This document shows, piece by piece, positions 26,631 through 35,608 of a DNA stretch of 64,000 nucleotides. The number at the start of each line of letters is the position of its first letter. The first letter of the stretch is position 1. Below the pieces are notes generated by a model that had not been told where the DNA came from, did no database searches, and worked only from the letters and a program-made list of their open reading frames with translations. Origin of the DNA: Oscillospiraceae bacterium (GTDB lineage: Bacteria; Bacillota; Clostridia; Oscillospirales; Ruminococcaceae); contig CABIZB010000002.1 in assembly GCA_902363145.1 (NCBI GenBank), positions 409,239-473,238 on the forward strand, in the 5' to 3' direction. The translations under genes were made by a program, and so were the position numbers.

Positions 26631-28094
26631 ATGGCCGCTGATAATTTTGAAGCTCTGCTTGAATATGCTTTTGCAAACTGCCCAAAGGGCGAGGAAAACT
26701 CATGGGCATATAATGCTTCATGCTCTGCTCTGGCGGAAGAGCTTTGCACGGAGGCGGGCAATGCGGCTCAGCTGTTATCGGGGGGATATGAAAATATTCT
26801 TGAAATAAACGGTCATTACGGCGCATTTACGGCGGTTCTGGCGAAAAAATGCCGCAGGCTTGTAACTGCAGACAAAAGCGAAGCCTGCCGCAGGCTTATA
26901 AAGCTCCGCTGCCCCGAAGCTGAGGTCACGGGCGATATCCCCGATGAAAAATTTGACCTTATCTGGATAAACGGCGCTGATGATAAGCTTGAAAGCTCTC
27001 CTGCAGAAATGTTCCGCAGCCTGAAAAACATGCTCACGGACAATGGCGGGATGATAATGCTGCTGCCAAACGGAAAGGGAAGCGGCGGTTATGACCCAAT
27101 CAAAACGGCGGAAGATATCGCTTCCGTAAGCGAAGCAAGCGCATATGTGCAGATAATATATCCATACCCCAAGCTTAAAGGGGCTATGTTTTTCTTTTCG
27201 GAAAAGCGGCTGCCAAAGGAAAGCGAGCTGTATTTTGACCCTGTGCTTTGCGGCAAGGGCGCTGTTCTTGACGATATTTTCATGCTTATGATACGCCGTG
27301 AAAAGCCCGAGAGCGAATGTATTTTCAGCAAAATGTCGTTTTCACGGAAACCACAGTTTCGCATAAGGACGGATATCATTGAAGAGGGCGGAAAGCTTTA
27401 TGCCGAAAAAACAGCTCTGCCTGAAAGCATAGAGCACGTAAACAGGCTCATGCGCTCATACAATGAGCTGTCGGGCATATTCTCAAAGGGCATTATTTCC
27501 ATTGATCGCTGCGAAAAAATATCCGAGGGACGTGTCAGGTTCGATTTTGAAGAGGGCAGGGAGCTTTTTGACATCATTGCGGAGGAAATGGTCAATGATG
27601 AAAAAGCCTGCGAACACATTTACCGCTTTGCGGAAAATCTGAAAGCAAGGGCAACGAAGAAATTCCATTTCACCGAGGATTTTTACAAAGTGTTCGGAAA
27701 AGGGCTTAAATGCGCTGATTTTTACACCATGCCCTACACGGATATCGACCTGTGCTTTGACAACATTATCGTGAACGGCGGTCAGGCTGTGACGGATTAC
27801 GAGTTCTGCACCGATTTCCCCGTTCCCGTGGATTTTGTGATCTTCCGCTCGGTGTTCTATCTTTTCAGGAAAATGCAGAACGGAAGTGCCGAAACGGAAG
27901 AAAAGGTTTATGCTCATCTTGGGATCGACAGGCACATTGACGCTTTCAGGCGCATGGAATACAACTTCCAGAAGCACATCACAGAGGGCAGCACATATTT
28001 TTCCGATGTTATGGCAAGGTGCAGGGAAAATGACTATCCCCCCGAAAAGGCTCTGAAAGTGCTGAAAAATATCGGCAGGAAAGCCATAAAATGA
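26631..28094 (+). CDS. SAM-dependent methyltransferase joined to a kinase-like domain
   Basis: This 487-residue protein joins two domains. Residues 1-190 form a class I methyltransferase: NILEINGHYGAFTAVL is motif I, VTADKSEACR is the acidic end of strand 2, and FDLIWINGA is motif IV. Residues ~241-420 look kinase-like, with an N-lobe strand pattern FRIRTDIIEEGGKLYAEK (lysine at 260) and a later DIDLCFDNIIV...TDYEF segment resembling the HD-x4-N / D-x-E pair of aminoglycoside-type kinases. WbdD of E. coli O9a has a methyltransferase-kinase layout and caps polysaccharide chains; the comparison is structural inference. It is the last gene of the operon. Confidence 0.75.
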   Translation: MAADNFEALLEYAFANCPKGEENSWAYNASCSALAEELCTEAGNAAQLLSGGYENILEINGHYGAFTAVLAKKCRRLVTADKSEACRRLIKLRCPEAEVTGDIPDEKFDLIWINGADDKLESSPAEMFRSLKNMLTDNGGMIMLLPNGKGSGGYDPIKTAEDIASVSEASAYVQIIYPYPKLKGAMFFFSEKRLPKESELYFDPVLCGKGAVLDDIFMLMIRREKPESECIFSKMSFSRKPQFRIRTDIIEEGGKLYAEKTALPESIEHVNRLMRSYNELSGIFSKGIISIDRCEKISEGRVRFDFEEGRELFDIIAEEMVNDEKACEHIYRFAENLKARATKKFHFTEDFYKVFGKGLKCADFYTMPYTDIDLCFDNIIVNGGQAVTDYEFCTDFPVPVDFVIFRSVFYLFRKMQNGSAETEEKVYAHLGIDRHIDAFRRMEYNFQKHITEGSTYFSDVMARCRENDYPPEKALKVLKNIGRKAIK

Positions 28095-28137
28095 AAAATT
28101 TGCCGAATATTGCGTATTATTTTCTATCCCCATTATG

Positions 28138-28166
28138 TTGACAGAAAACGCAAAAAGGTGTATTAT
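28138..28166 (+). promoter_or_regulatory. Promoter of the bactofilin gene
   Basis: TTGACA (28138-28143) and TATTAT (28161-28166) have a 17-base spacer. The leader is about 80 nt. It separates this pair from the polysaccharide operon. Confidence 0.8.
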
Positions 28167-28253
28167 TATATTGAGTATATGTGTTTTTTCGTATAAATGA
28201 AAATAATATAGATATAGACTTACTGATAGAAGATAGGAAAGGTGGCCATATAA

Positions 28254-29048
28254 ATGAGCTTAAAGGATAACTTCAACCAGGCCGTCAAAGACTTTCTGAA
28301 AAAAGACGGCATGGTGGGCGATGACCCTTTCAAAGGCTCCGTAAATACAACTCAGGAAGACCCCTCCCGCAGCCGGAACAGCTACGGAACTTCATATTCG
28401 GACAACCTGCGTGCCGCCGCAAGCAGCTACAGGCAGGACCCCTTTGCTGAAAATGACTTTGACGCTCCCGAGGACACTCCTGCGGGTACATATGTTCCCC
28501 CAAGGCAGCCCTCCGGCGGATATACTCCTCCCACGGGCAACTCGTTCAGAGGCGGCAGACCTCCCGAAACGCCCTATTATGAGACTGAGGAGACAACTAT
28601 CATCTCCCGCAACACTCGTATCAGCGGTGACATAAGCTCTTTTGCCAACGTGAACGTTGAAGGAAGCGTTCAGGGCGATATCAGGCTCACAAAGAATATT
28701 TCCGTCTCGGGCAAGGTGGTAGGCAACATCGAGTGCAACAATGCCGTTATGGCTGGCGCTCAGATGCAGGGCTGCATCACCTCCAAGGGACAGGTGCAGA
28801 TGGATCACGACAGCGTTCTGCTGGGTAATATTGACACCCAGTACCTTGACCTTAACGGCAGGATAAAGGGAAATGTGGAGGTCGGCGGCAAGGCTGAGTT
28901 CAAAAACGACGCAGTTATTGTTGGCGACATCACCGCTTCCACCATCTCCGTTATCGACGGAGCCGTTATCAAGGGCTATGTAAACACGACATTCATGCAG
29001 GAAAGCACCACAAACGTGTTCCCCGACGCAATCGTAGTAGGCGAATAA
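28254..29048 (+). CDS. Bactofilin family polymer-forming protein
   Basis: Bactofilins polymerise without nucleotide into filaments near the membrane and organise wall enzymes. This 264-residue protein has a disordered Pro/Gly/Ser-rich N-terminus (about 1-115) and a right-handed beta-helix core (about 118-250) built of short repeats such as ISGDISSFANVNVEGSVQGDI and NGRIKGNVEVGGKAEF. The N-terminal tail is longer than in many family members and may bind partners. It is followed 40 nt later by an acidic membrane protein gene on the same transcript. Confidence 0.92.
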   Translation: MSLKDNFNQAVKDFLKKDGMVGDDPFKGSVNTTQEDPSRSRNSYGTSYSDNLRAAASSYRQDPFAENDFDAPEDTPAGTYVPPRQPSGGYTPPTGNSFRGGRPPETPYYETEETTIISRNTRISGDISSFANVNVEGSVQGDIRLTKNISVSGKVVGNIECNNAVMAGAQMQGCITSKGQVQMDHDSVLLGNIDTQYLDLNGRIKGNVEVGGKAEFKNDAVIVGDITASTISVIDGAVIKGYVNTTFMQESTTNVFPDAIVVGE

Positions 29049-29088
29049 TTTATCTCGGCGCAATTCTCTTTGAAAGGACTGTTCTTCA

Positions 29089-30330
29089 ATGCCTCAGAAT
29101 GACATTCTGAATAATAATGGTACAAATTTCGACGACTTTGAGCTTCCCCCTCTCCCCAAGCGCCCCGCAAAGAATATCGACGGCACCGACGCCGATTCAG
29201 CTAAGACTGTAAAGCCTGTGGTAAGCGTGGGCGTGGACGACAATGCTCTCCCTCCGCTTCCCGAAAAGACTGTAGATAACTCTCTGGACGCTATAACCGA
29301 TATCCCCGACAACAATGAGCTTCCTCCCCTCCCCGAAAAGACTGTGGATAACTCTCTTGATGCAATAAGCAATATCCCCGAGGCTTCTCTCCCCGATGCG
29401 GACGAAAAGAAGCACGAAGTGGACAAGGTAGAGGAAATAGACCTGTCAGGCGATGATTTTGAGCTTCCTCCAATGCCCGAGCGCCCCAAGCCCGAGACTG
29501 AGAATGAAGAAGAGATCCAGATATATGACACAAAGGCTGAAGAGGCTGCCGAAAAGGCAAAGGCAGATGAGGAAAAGTTCGTCTTTGAAGATGATTATGA
29601 CGCTGATCTTGACCATATAAGCACCGACAGCATTATCCTTGAGGATCTTACCGATCACGTTGCGCCTATCCGCACAAGAGAAGAGGAAAGCGCAAGGAAC
29701 ATCAAGGAAAAGATAAAAATGGACGACCTGGAAATGGAAATGGGCCCCGCTCCTATTCTGGAAGATCTGAGCGATGAATATGCCGCTCCCCAGAAAAAGG
29801 CTGAGTCGCTGGTTGACAGAGATCAGCTTGACAGCGACGAGAAGCGTGTGCTCAAGCAGCGCCTTGAAGAAGACCTGAGCAAGCGCCCCGAGAACTTCAA
29901 CGCCCGTGCCAGCAAGAATATGTACAACCGCCTTATGGAAGAAAAGAAGCTTAAGATCGCAAAGAAGGGCTTCGGCATCTCGCTTATCCCCATTGCAATG
30001 GGTCTCGGCTCCGCAGTTATCTCCGCAATATTCCTTAACTGGGGTTCTTACCTGTTCTTCCAGTACGTGGCTGTGTTTATGATTGTAGGCGCACTTATGC
30101 TGTTTATAAAGTCAAAGCACGTAAAAATGCTCTCCATAGCAATGTATGCGGTAAGCCTGCTGCTTTATGTAGGCGTGGGACTGGGACTTTACGTTGTAAA
30201 GGGCAATAACGACATAATCCATCTGGTAACATCTGTACTCGCTTCCGGACTGAACATTGTGTCTATTGTTATACTTACAAAGAGCGAAGCGGTAAATACA
30301 TATTATTCCAGCGATTTTAAAAAGAAATAA
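29089..30330 (+). CDS. Acidic repeat-bearing four-helix membrane protein, unknown
   Basis: This 413-residue protein is of unknown function. The first ~290 residues are acidic and proline-rich, probably disordered, with near-identical tandem units (PPLPEKTVDNSLDAI twice, plus looser ELPPLP and ELPPMPERP copies). A charged helical part (about 230-300) follows, then four membrane helices (about 305-405) and a short KKK tail. The layout suggests a long cytoplasmic tail on a membrane anchor. Transcribed with the bactofilin, it might tether that filament to the membrane; this is inference from adjacency. Confidence 0.8.
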   Translation: MPQNDILNNNGTNFDDFELPPLPKRPAKNIDGTDADSAKTVKPVVSVGVDDNALPPLPEKTVDNSLDAITDIPDNNELPPLPEKTVDNSLDAISNIPEASLPDADEKKHEVDKVEEIDLSGDDFELPPMPERPKPETENEEEIQIYDTKAEEAAEKAKADEEKFVFEDDYDADLDHISTDSIILEDLTDHVAPIRTREEESARNIKEKIKMDDLEMEMGPAPILEDLSDEYAAPQKKAESLVDRDQLDSDEKRVLKQRLEEDLSKRPENFNARASKNMYNRLMEEKKLKIAKKGFGISLIPIAMGLGSAVISAIFLNWGSYLFFQYVAVFMIVGALMLFIKSKHVKMLSIAMYAVSLLLYVGVGLGLYVVKGNNDIIHLVTSVLASGLNIVSIVILTKSEAVNTYYSSDFKKK

Positions 30331-30344
30331 TGTCATATAAGCAC

Positions 30345-30378
30345 AAAAAAGCCCGAGAGATGATCTCGGGCTTTTTTT
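30345..30378 (+). terminator. Terminator of the bactofilin operon
   Basis: GCCCGAGA (30351-30358) pairs with TCTCGGGC (30364-30371), followed by seven Ts, with an A-run before the stem. Confidence 0.9.
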
Positions 30379-30460
30379 GGGGGCAGATGTTTAAAAAGGG
30401 CGGTGCAAGCCTTATGTTGATATCTTAAAATTTAATGCACAATTTTATAAATTTGCTTGC

Positions 30461-30566
30461 TAATACTAAGCACCAATTAAAAACTATACAAAAAATCGAG
30501 CATAATCTTGCGTATATGGATTATGCGATGATTTTTTGTCTATAGTTTTATTGGTGATTAGTATTA
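30461..30566. repeat. 106-bp imperfect palindrome directly after trpA
   Basis: The whole 106 bp folds on itself. TAATACTAA at the left matches TTAGTATTA at the right, followed inwards by CACCAAT/ATTGGTG, AAAACTATA/TATAGTTTT, AAAAAATC/GATTTTTT and CATAATC/GATTATG around an 11-base loop, with a few unpaired bases. It abuts the trpA stop codon. This is the form of a small palindromic repeat (MITE-like), and it could also act as a terminator for the trp operon. A related partial end is at 46989-47015. The rest of 30379-30460 shows nothing recognisable. Confidence 0.75.
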
Positions 30567-31352
30567 TTACTTTATCGCTTCTGCAAGGCTCTTGGTGAAT
30601 GAGCCGACAGGCTCGGGAGAATTTACTCCGTTTGCTTCCATTATCCTTACAACCGCACTTCCTACTATTACTCCATCACAATAGGAAGCCATTTTCTTCG
30701 CCTGCTCAGGTGAGGATATTCCAAATCCTACACAGCAGGGGCAGGACGCATTCTCTCGGATTATGCCGAAGAACTTATCAAAATCAGTCTGAAATTCCGA
30801 TCTAACTCCCGTTACGCCGTTGGAGGACACGCAGTAAAGAAATCCCGTTGAATCGGAAGCTATTCTCTTTATGCGCTCATGGGAAGCGGGTGAAACAAGA
30901 TTGATGTTGTGTACGCCGTACTGCTCTGCATAGGGAAGTATCTCCTCACGCTCCTCATAGGGCATATCGGGGACGATAACGCCGTCAACACCCTTTTCCC
31001 TGCAGAGTGAGAAAAACTTCTCTGTGCCGTAAACGAAAATGGTGTTAAGGTACATCATAAGGATAAGTGGCTTGTCGGTCTTTTCTCTTATTCTATCCAC
31101 TGCGCCGAATATCTTGTCAAGCGTGGTGCCGCCGTTCAGCGAACGCAGTGAGGACTTCTGAATGGTAACGCCCTCGGCGATAGGGTCTGAAAAAGGCACG
31201 CCCAGCTCGATGATATCTGCGCCGTTTTCAAACATGGAAAGGGCGGTGCTTACGGTGGTATCCATATCGGGGTCGCCTGCGGTGATAAAGGTTATAAGAG
31301 CCTTGGAGCCGCTCTTTTTAAGCTCTTCAAAGCATTTGTCTATACGGTTCAT
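30567..31352 (-). CDS. trpA: Tryptophan synthase alpha chain
   Basis: TrpA cleaves indole-3-glycerol phosphate to indole, which passes through a tunnel to TrpB. The 261-residue TIM barrel has the usual length. IIELGVPFSDPIAEGVTIQ holds one catalytic residue (Glu) and GVIVPDMPYEE the other (Asp). YCVSSNGVTG and CVGFGISSPEQ form the phosphate-binding part. It is the last gene of the trp operon and is followed at once by a 106-bp palindrome. Confidence 0.97.
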   Translation of the reverse strand: MNRIDKCFEELKKSGSKALITFITAGDPDMDTTVSTALSMFENGADIIELGVPFSDPIAEGVTIQKSSLRSLNGGTTLDKIFGAVDRIREKTDKPLILMMYLNTIFVYGTEKFFSLCREKGVDGVIVPDMPYEEREEILPYAEQYGVHNINLVSPASHERIKRIASDSTGFLYCVSSNGVTGVRSEFQTDFDKFFGIIRENASCPCCVGFGISSPEQAKKMASYCDGVIVGSAVVRIMEANGVNSPEPVGSFTKSLAEAIK

Positions 31353-31367
31353 ATTTCCTGACCTCCA

Positions 31368-32558
31368 TTATGAGTTCTTGATATCATGGCCTCTGTAGCG
31401 GGCTACGGAGTAAACGTCCTTGTCGCCTCTGCCTGAAAGGTTGATAACGATTATCTTATCCTTGCCCATTTCGGGAGCGATCTTCATAGCTGCGGCTACG
31501 GCGTGGGCTGACTCTATTGCGGGGATAATGCCCTCGGTCTTTGAGAGATATTCAAAGGCGGTAACTGCCTCTTCATCGGTTATTGCGACATAATCCGCTC
31601 TGCCTGTTTTCCAGAGGTTTGCGTGCTCGGGGCCTATTCCGGGGTAGTCAAGACCTGCGGAAATGGAGTAAACGGGAGCTATCTGACCATATTCATTCTG
31701 GAGGAAGATGGACTTCATTCCGTGGAATATGCCCACGCCGCCGCAGGAAAGCGTAGCTGCGGTATCGGCTGTGTTTATTCCTCTGCCTGCGGCTTCTGCG
31801 CCCACAAGTCTTACGGAGGTATCGGGGATAAAGTCATAGAAAGCGCCCATTGCATTGGAGCCGCCGCCTACGCAGGCAACCACGCAGTCGGGAAGTCTGC
31901 CTTCCTTTTCCATCATCTGACGCTTTATTTCCTCGCCGATTATCTTCTGGAAGTCTCTTACCATTTCGGGGTAAGGGTGGGGACCCATTACGGAGCCGAT
32001 GCAGTAGAATGTGGTCTCGATATTGGTGCACCAGTCACGCATAGCCTCGTTGATAGCGTCTTTAAGGGTAGCTGTGCCGCTTTCAACGGGAACGACCTTT
32101 GCGCCCAGCAGCTCCATGCGATAAACGTTCAGGGACTGTCTTTCGGTATCCTCTCTGCCCATATACACGCAGCATTCAAGGCCCATAAGGGCGCATACGG
32201 TAGCGGTGGCAACGCCGTGCTGACCTGCGCCTGTTTCGGCAATGATACGCTTCTTGCCCATGCGCTTTGCAAGGAGTATCTGACCAAGAACGTTATTTAT
32301 CTTGTGAGCGCCTGTATGGTTAAGGTCCTCACGCTTGATGTATATTTTTGCGCCGCCCAGATCCTCGGTCATATGCTGGGCATAGTACAGCATTGAAGGG
32401 CGGTTTGCATAGTCACGGTAAAGGTCAGCCAGCTCTTTCTGGAACTGGGGGTCATTCTTGTACTTGTCATAAGCCTCTTCCAGCTCATGTACGGCGTTCA
32501 TAACAGTTTCGGGAACGTACTGTCCTCCGAACTCGCCGAATCTTCCGATCTTGCTCAT
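31368..32558 (-). CDS. trpB: Tryptophan synthase beta chain
   Basis: TrpB joins indole with serine using pyridoxal phosphate. The 396-residue product has the PLP lysine in [15 protein letters not shown], the [10 protein letters not shown] loop and [10 protein letters not shown] phosphate-binding loop. It starts [17 protein letters not shown], typical of TrpB1. It is one base from trpF and 15 bases from trpA, so translation is coupled along the operon. Confidence 0.98.
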   Translation of the reverse strand: MSKIGRFGEFGGQYVPETVMNAVHELEEAYDKYKNDPQFQKELADLYRDYANRPSMLYYAQHMTEDLGGAKIYIKREDLNHTGAHKINNVLGQILLAKRMGKKRIIAETGAGQHGVATATVCALMGLECCVYMGREDTERQSLNVYRMELLGAKVVPVESGTATLKDAINEAMRDWCTNIETTFYCIGSVMGPHPYPEMVRDFQKIIGEEIKRQMMEKEGRLPDCVVACVGGGSNAMGAFYDFIPDTSVRLVGAEAAGRGINTADTAATLSCGGVGIFHGMKSIFLQNEYGQIAPVYSISAGLDYPGIGPEHANLWKTGRADYVAITDEEAVTAFEYLSKTEGIIPAIESAHAVAAAMKIAPEMGKDKIIVINLSGRGDKDVYSVARYRGHDIKNS

Positions 32559-32559
32559 A

Positions 32560-33168
32560 TCATAATTTCCTTTCGTTGTATATTTCCATAATGCGCTTTA
32601 TTTTTTCCCTGTCCTTGACACCGTCGGTCTCGGTTCCGTCCGAGATGTCGATATTCTGCGAAACGGTGAGCATATCCGCCAGATTGCTTTCGTTTATGCC
32701 CCCTGCCAGAAAATAGGGAAGATGTATCTCCGCATTTTTTACCACATCTATGTTGCACAGCTTTCCTGTGCCTCCTGCCTGACCCTTTACAAAGCTGTCC
32801 AGCAGGAGATATTTGCAGTCCAGCTCTTCGGCACGGTAAATATCCTCTGCGCTCTGCACACGTACGGCTTTCCACAAATCAGTGTCATGCCCCAGAGCCT
32901 TTATGTAAGCCCTGTCCTCGCTGCCGTGGAGCTGGATAACGTCCAGCCCTATGCTTTCAGCCGCCCTTTTTACGGTATCAACGGGAGTATCAACAAAAAC
33001 TCCCACCTTTTTTATGCGGCTGTCAAGGTTTCGGGATATCCGTGCGGCAAAGTCGATATCGACTGTACGCCTGAAGCCCTCTGCAAGGATATAGCCCACA
33101 AAATCGGGGAGAAATTCGTTAGCGTAGGCGATATCCTCCTCACGCCTCATTCCGCAGAGCTTAATCAT
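32560..33168 (-). CDS. trpF: Phosphoribosylanthranilate isomerase
   Basis: TrpF isomerises phosphoribosylanthranilate, the third step of the pathway. The 202-residue TIM barrel begins [15 protein letters not shown], whose Cys acts as general base in the family, and has VGVFVDTP and IQLHGSED segments. [13 protein letters not shown] near the C-terminus gives the phosphate site. It overlaps the end of trpC by four bases. Confidence 0.96.
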   Translation of the reverse strand: MIKLCGMRREEDIAYANEFLPDFVGYILAEGFRRTVDIDFAARISRNLDSRIKKVGVFVDTPVDTVKRAAESIGLDVIQLHGSEDRAYIKALGHDTDLWKAVRVQSAEDIYRAEELDCKYLLLDSFVKGQAGGTGKLCNIDVVKNAEIHLPYFLAGGINESNLADMLTVSQNIDISDGTETDGVKDREKIKRIMEIYNERKL

Positions 33169-33947
33169 ACGCCCTCCCTGAGAGCTGCCATGCAGTCGGG
33201 AATGCCTGCAAGTCCGCTTCTCATAAGCGTCTCGCCGATAAGCACAGCATCTGCTCCGCAGTTCTTGGCAAATCTCATATCGGCGTTGTCCTTTATACCG
33301 CTTTCGCAGACAAAGACTGCATTTTCGGGCACAAGCGCCGAAAGCCTCTTTGTGTTTTCGAGGGACACCTCAAAGGTCTTAAGATTGCGGTTGTTCACGC
33401 CTATGATGCCAAAGCCTGCACTCACAAGGCTCCTGACCTCGTTTTCATCATGCGCTTCGCCCAGAACGTCCAGTCCCAAGGACTTTGCAAGGTTAAAAAG
33501 CGTTTTGAGCCTGTTATCGTCAAGGACTGCCGCTATGAGCAGAACTGCGTCCGCTCCCAGCGCACGTGCCTCATATATCTGGTACTCATCAAAGATGAAA
33601 TCCTTGCGCAGAACGGGGATCCTGACATTTTCAACTATTTCCCGCAGATATTCGGAGGAGCCTTGGAAGTAATGCTCCTCGGTAAGGCAGGATATTGCCG
33701 CAGCGCCTGCCTTTTCATATGCAGCTGCGATCTTAACGGGGTCAAAATCAGGTTGGATAAGTCCCTTTGAGGGGGAAGCTTTTTTCACCTCGGAGATGAC
33801 CGAAAGTCCGTTTGCCCTTAGCGCCCTGCCGAAGCCCTTTGGAGCGGGAGCTATATCCGCAAGCTTTTTCTGCTCTTCAAGGGATATGCGGCTCTTTTCG
33901 GCAGCAAGCTGAATTTTTCTTTTTTCGATTATTTCATCAAGTATCAT
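33165..33947 (-). CDS. trpC: Indole-3-glycerol phosphate synthase
   Basis: TrpC closes the indole ring. The 260-residue product has the family length and motifs: SVISEVKKASPSKG (catalytic Lys region), CLTEEHYFQGSSEYL, VLRKDFIFDEYQIYEARALGAD, GEAHDENE and VNNRNLKTF. It ends with the phosphate-binding VCESGIKDN and LIGETLMRS parts. It lies between trpGD and trpF with an ATGA overlap to trpF. Confidence 0.98.
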   Translation of the reverse strand: MILDEIIEKRKIQLAAEKSRISLEEQKKLADIAPAPKGFGRALRANGLSVISEVKKASPSKGLIQPDFDPVKIAAAYEKAGAAAISCLTEEHYFQGSSEYLREIVENVRIPVLRKDFIFDEYQIYEARALGADAVLLIAAVLDDNRLKTLFNLAKSLGLDVLGEAHDENEVRSLVSAGFGIIGVNNRNLKTFEVSLENTKRLSALVPENAVFVCESGIKDNADMRFAKNCGADAVLIGETLMRSGLAGIPDCMAALREGV

Positions 33948-33958
33948 AATTTATCCTT

Positions 33959-35590
33959 TTAAGAATTGGTAAAATCCTTCATTTCGTTGAGCTTATCATA
34001 TGCCTTGCCGCTGTCTATCATCTCTGCGGCAAGCTTTACGCCGTCAGCTATGGTGGCTGCCTTGCCTGCGCAGTAGATAGCGCAGCCTGCGTTAAGCAGA
34101 ACGGTATTTCTTCTTGCGCCCTTATCCTTGCCTGTAAGGATATCAAGGGTCATCTTGGCGTTTTCCTCGGGTGTGCCGCCCTTTAAAACATCGGCTGTGC
34201 AGTATTCAAAGCCGTAGTCGTGGGGGTCAATATCATAGGTGGATATCTTTCCGTCCTTTACCTCGCAGACATGGGTCTTGCCTGTCATGGTTATCTCGTC
34301 CAGTCCGTCGCTGCCGTTGACTACCATTGCGCCCTTGATTCCGAGCTTTATGAGCACGTTTGCCATAAGGGTCAGGATGCTTTCATCATAAACGCCCAGC
34401 ACTATATAATCTGCAAGAGCGGGGTTTGTGAGAGGGCCTAAGATATTGAAGAATGTGCGGCAGCCTATTTCCTTTCTTACGGGAGCCACAAATCTCATTG
34501 CACCGTGGAATACCTGAGCAAACAGGAATGCGATGCCTGTGGTCTCAAGGCACTTTGCTGCCTTTTCGGGAGAGGTCTTGATATTCACGCCCAGAGCGTC
34601 AAGGCAGTCGGCTGCTCCGCTCTTGCTGGAAGCGGCTCTGTTGCCGTGCTTTGCAACGGGAATGCCTGCGGCTGCGATAACAAAGGAGGAGGTGGTGGAG
34701 ATATTGAAGGTTCCTGCCATATCTCCGCCTGTGCCTACGATGTCGATAGCGGAGCGGAACCCCTCGATAACGGAAGCCTTGCTTCTCATGCCCTTGGCAA
34801 AGCCTGTTATCTCGTCGATGGTCTCGCCCTTCATTCTCATGGCAACCAGGAATGCGGCTGTCTGAGCGGGTGTGGCAGCGTCGCCCATGATGATGTTCAT
34901 GGCGCTGTAAGCCTCGTCCTCAGTGAGATCCTTGCGGTCAACTGCCATGGCGATGTACTTTTTAAGGGAAGTTCTCTTATCCATGGGAATTGCAGGAACT
35001 GCGCCCTCAACCTTTACGCCCACAACGTTTGTAAGGAAGTTGGAGAGAATGTTCACGCCCATCTCCGCAAGGATAGACTCGGGGTGGAACTGAACGCCGT
35101 AAATGGGATATTCCTTATGAGCCACTGCCATTATCTCGCCATTGTCGGTCTCGGCTGTTATTTTAAGGCAGTCGGGAAGCGAGCTTCTTTCAATGATAAG
35201 GGAATGATATCTTGCGCAGGAGATTTTTTCGGGAAGTCCCTCGAAAATGGGGCAGGTATTGTCAAGCCTGATAAGCGAAGCCTTGCCGTGCATAGGCTTT
35301 TCGGCTCTTACTACCTTTCCGCCGAATGCCTCTCCGATGGACTGATGACCGAGGCAGATGCCCAGAATGGGGAGCTTTCCGGCAAAATGCTTTATAGCCT
35401 CAACGGAAATGCCTGCGTCCTTGGGATAAGAGGGGCCCGGAGAGATGACCAGTGCTTCGGGGTTCATCTTCTCTATCCCGTCAATAGTAATCTCGTCATT
35501 TCGGTAAACCTTTATATTGTTGTAAAGGCTTGCCATTGCCTGATAAACGTTGTAAGTAAAGCTGTCGTAATTATCTATCATAACGATCAT
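33959..35590 (-). CDS. trpGD: Fused anthranilate synthase component II / anthranilate phosphoribosyltransferase
   Basis: This 543-residue fusion carries the glutamine amidotransferase of anthranilate synthase (about 1-190) and anthranilate phosphoribosyltransferase (about 205-540). The amidotransferase has GICLGHQSIGEAF (nucleophile Cys) and GVQFHPES (catalytic His). The TrpD part has DIVGTGGDMAGTFNISTT (PRPP loop), AKHGNRAASSKSG and the DGLDEIT motif. ATG at 35588-35590 is chosen, behind GAGGTG; a longer TTG start has no site. The fusion links two consecutive activities. Confidence 0.97.
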   Translation of the reverse strand: MIVMIDNYDSFTYNVYQAMASLYNNIKVYRNDEITIDGIEKMNPEALVISPGPSYPKDAGISVEAIKHFAGKLPILGICLGHQSIGEAFGGKVVRAEKPMHGKASLIRLDNTCPIFEGLPEKISCARYHSLIIERSSLPDCLKITAETDNGEIMAVAHKEYPIYGVQFHPESILAEMGVNILSNFLTNVVGVKVEGAVPAIPMDKRTSLKKYIAMAVDRKDLTEDEAYSAMNIIMGDAATPAQTAAFLVAMRMKGETIDEITGFAKGMRSKASVIEGFRSAIDIVGTGGDMAGTFNISTTSSFVIAAAGIPVAKHGNRAASSKSGAADCLDALGVNIKTSPEKAAKCLETTGIAFLFAQVFHGAMRFVAPVRKEIGCRTFFNILGPLTNPALADYIVLGVYDESILTLMANVLIKLGIKGAMVVNGSDGLDEITMTGKTHVCEVKDGKISTYDIDPHDYGFEYCTADVLKGGTPEENAKMTLDILTGKDKGARRNTVLLNAGCAIYCAGKAATIADGVKLAAEMIDSGKAYDKLNEMKDFTNS

Positions 35591-35608
35591 ATCAAACACC
35601 TCTTTCAA

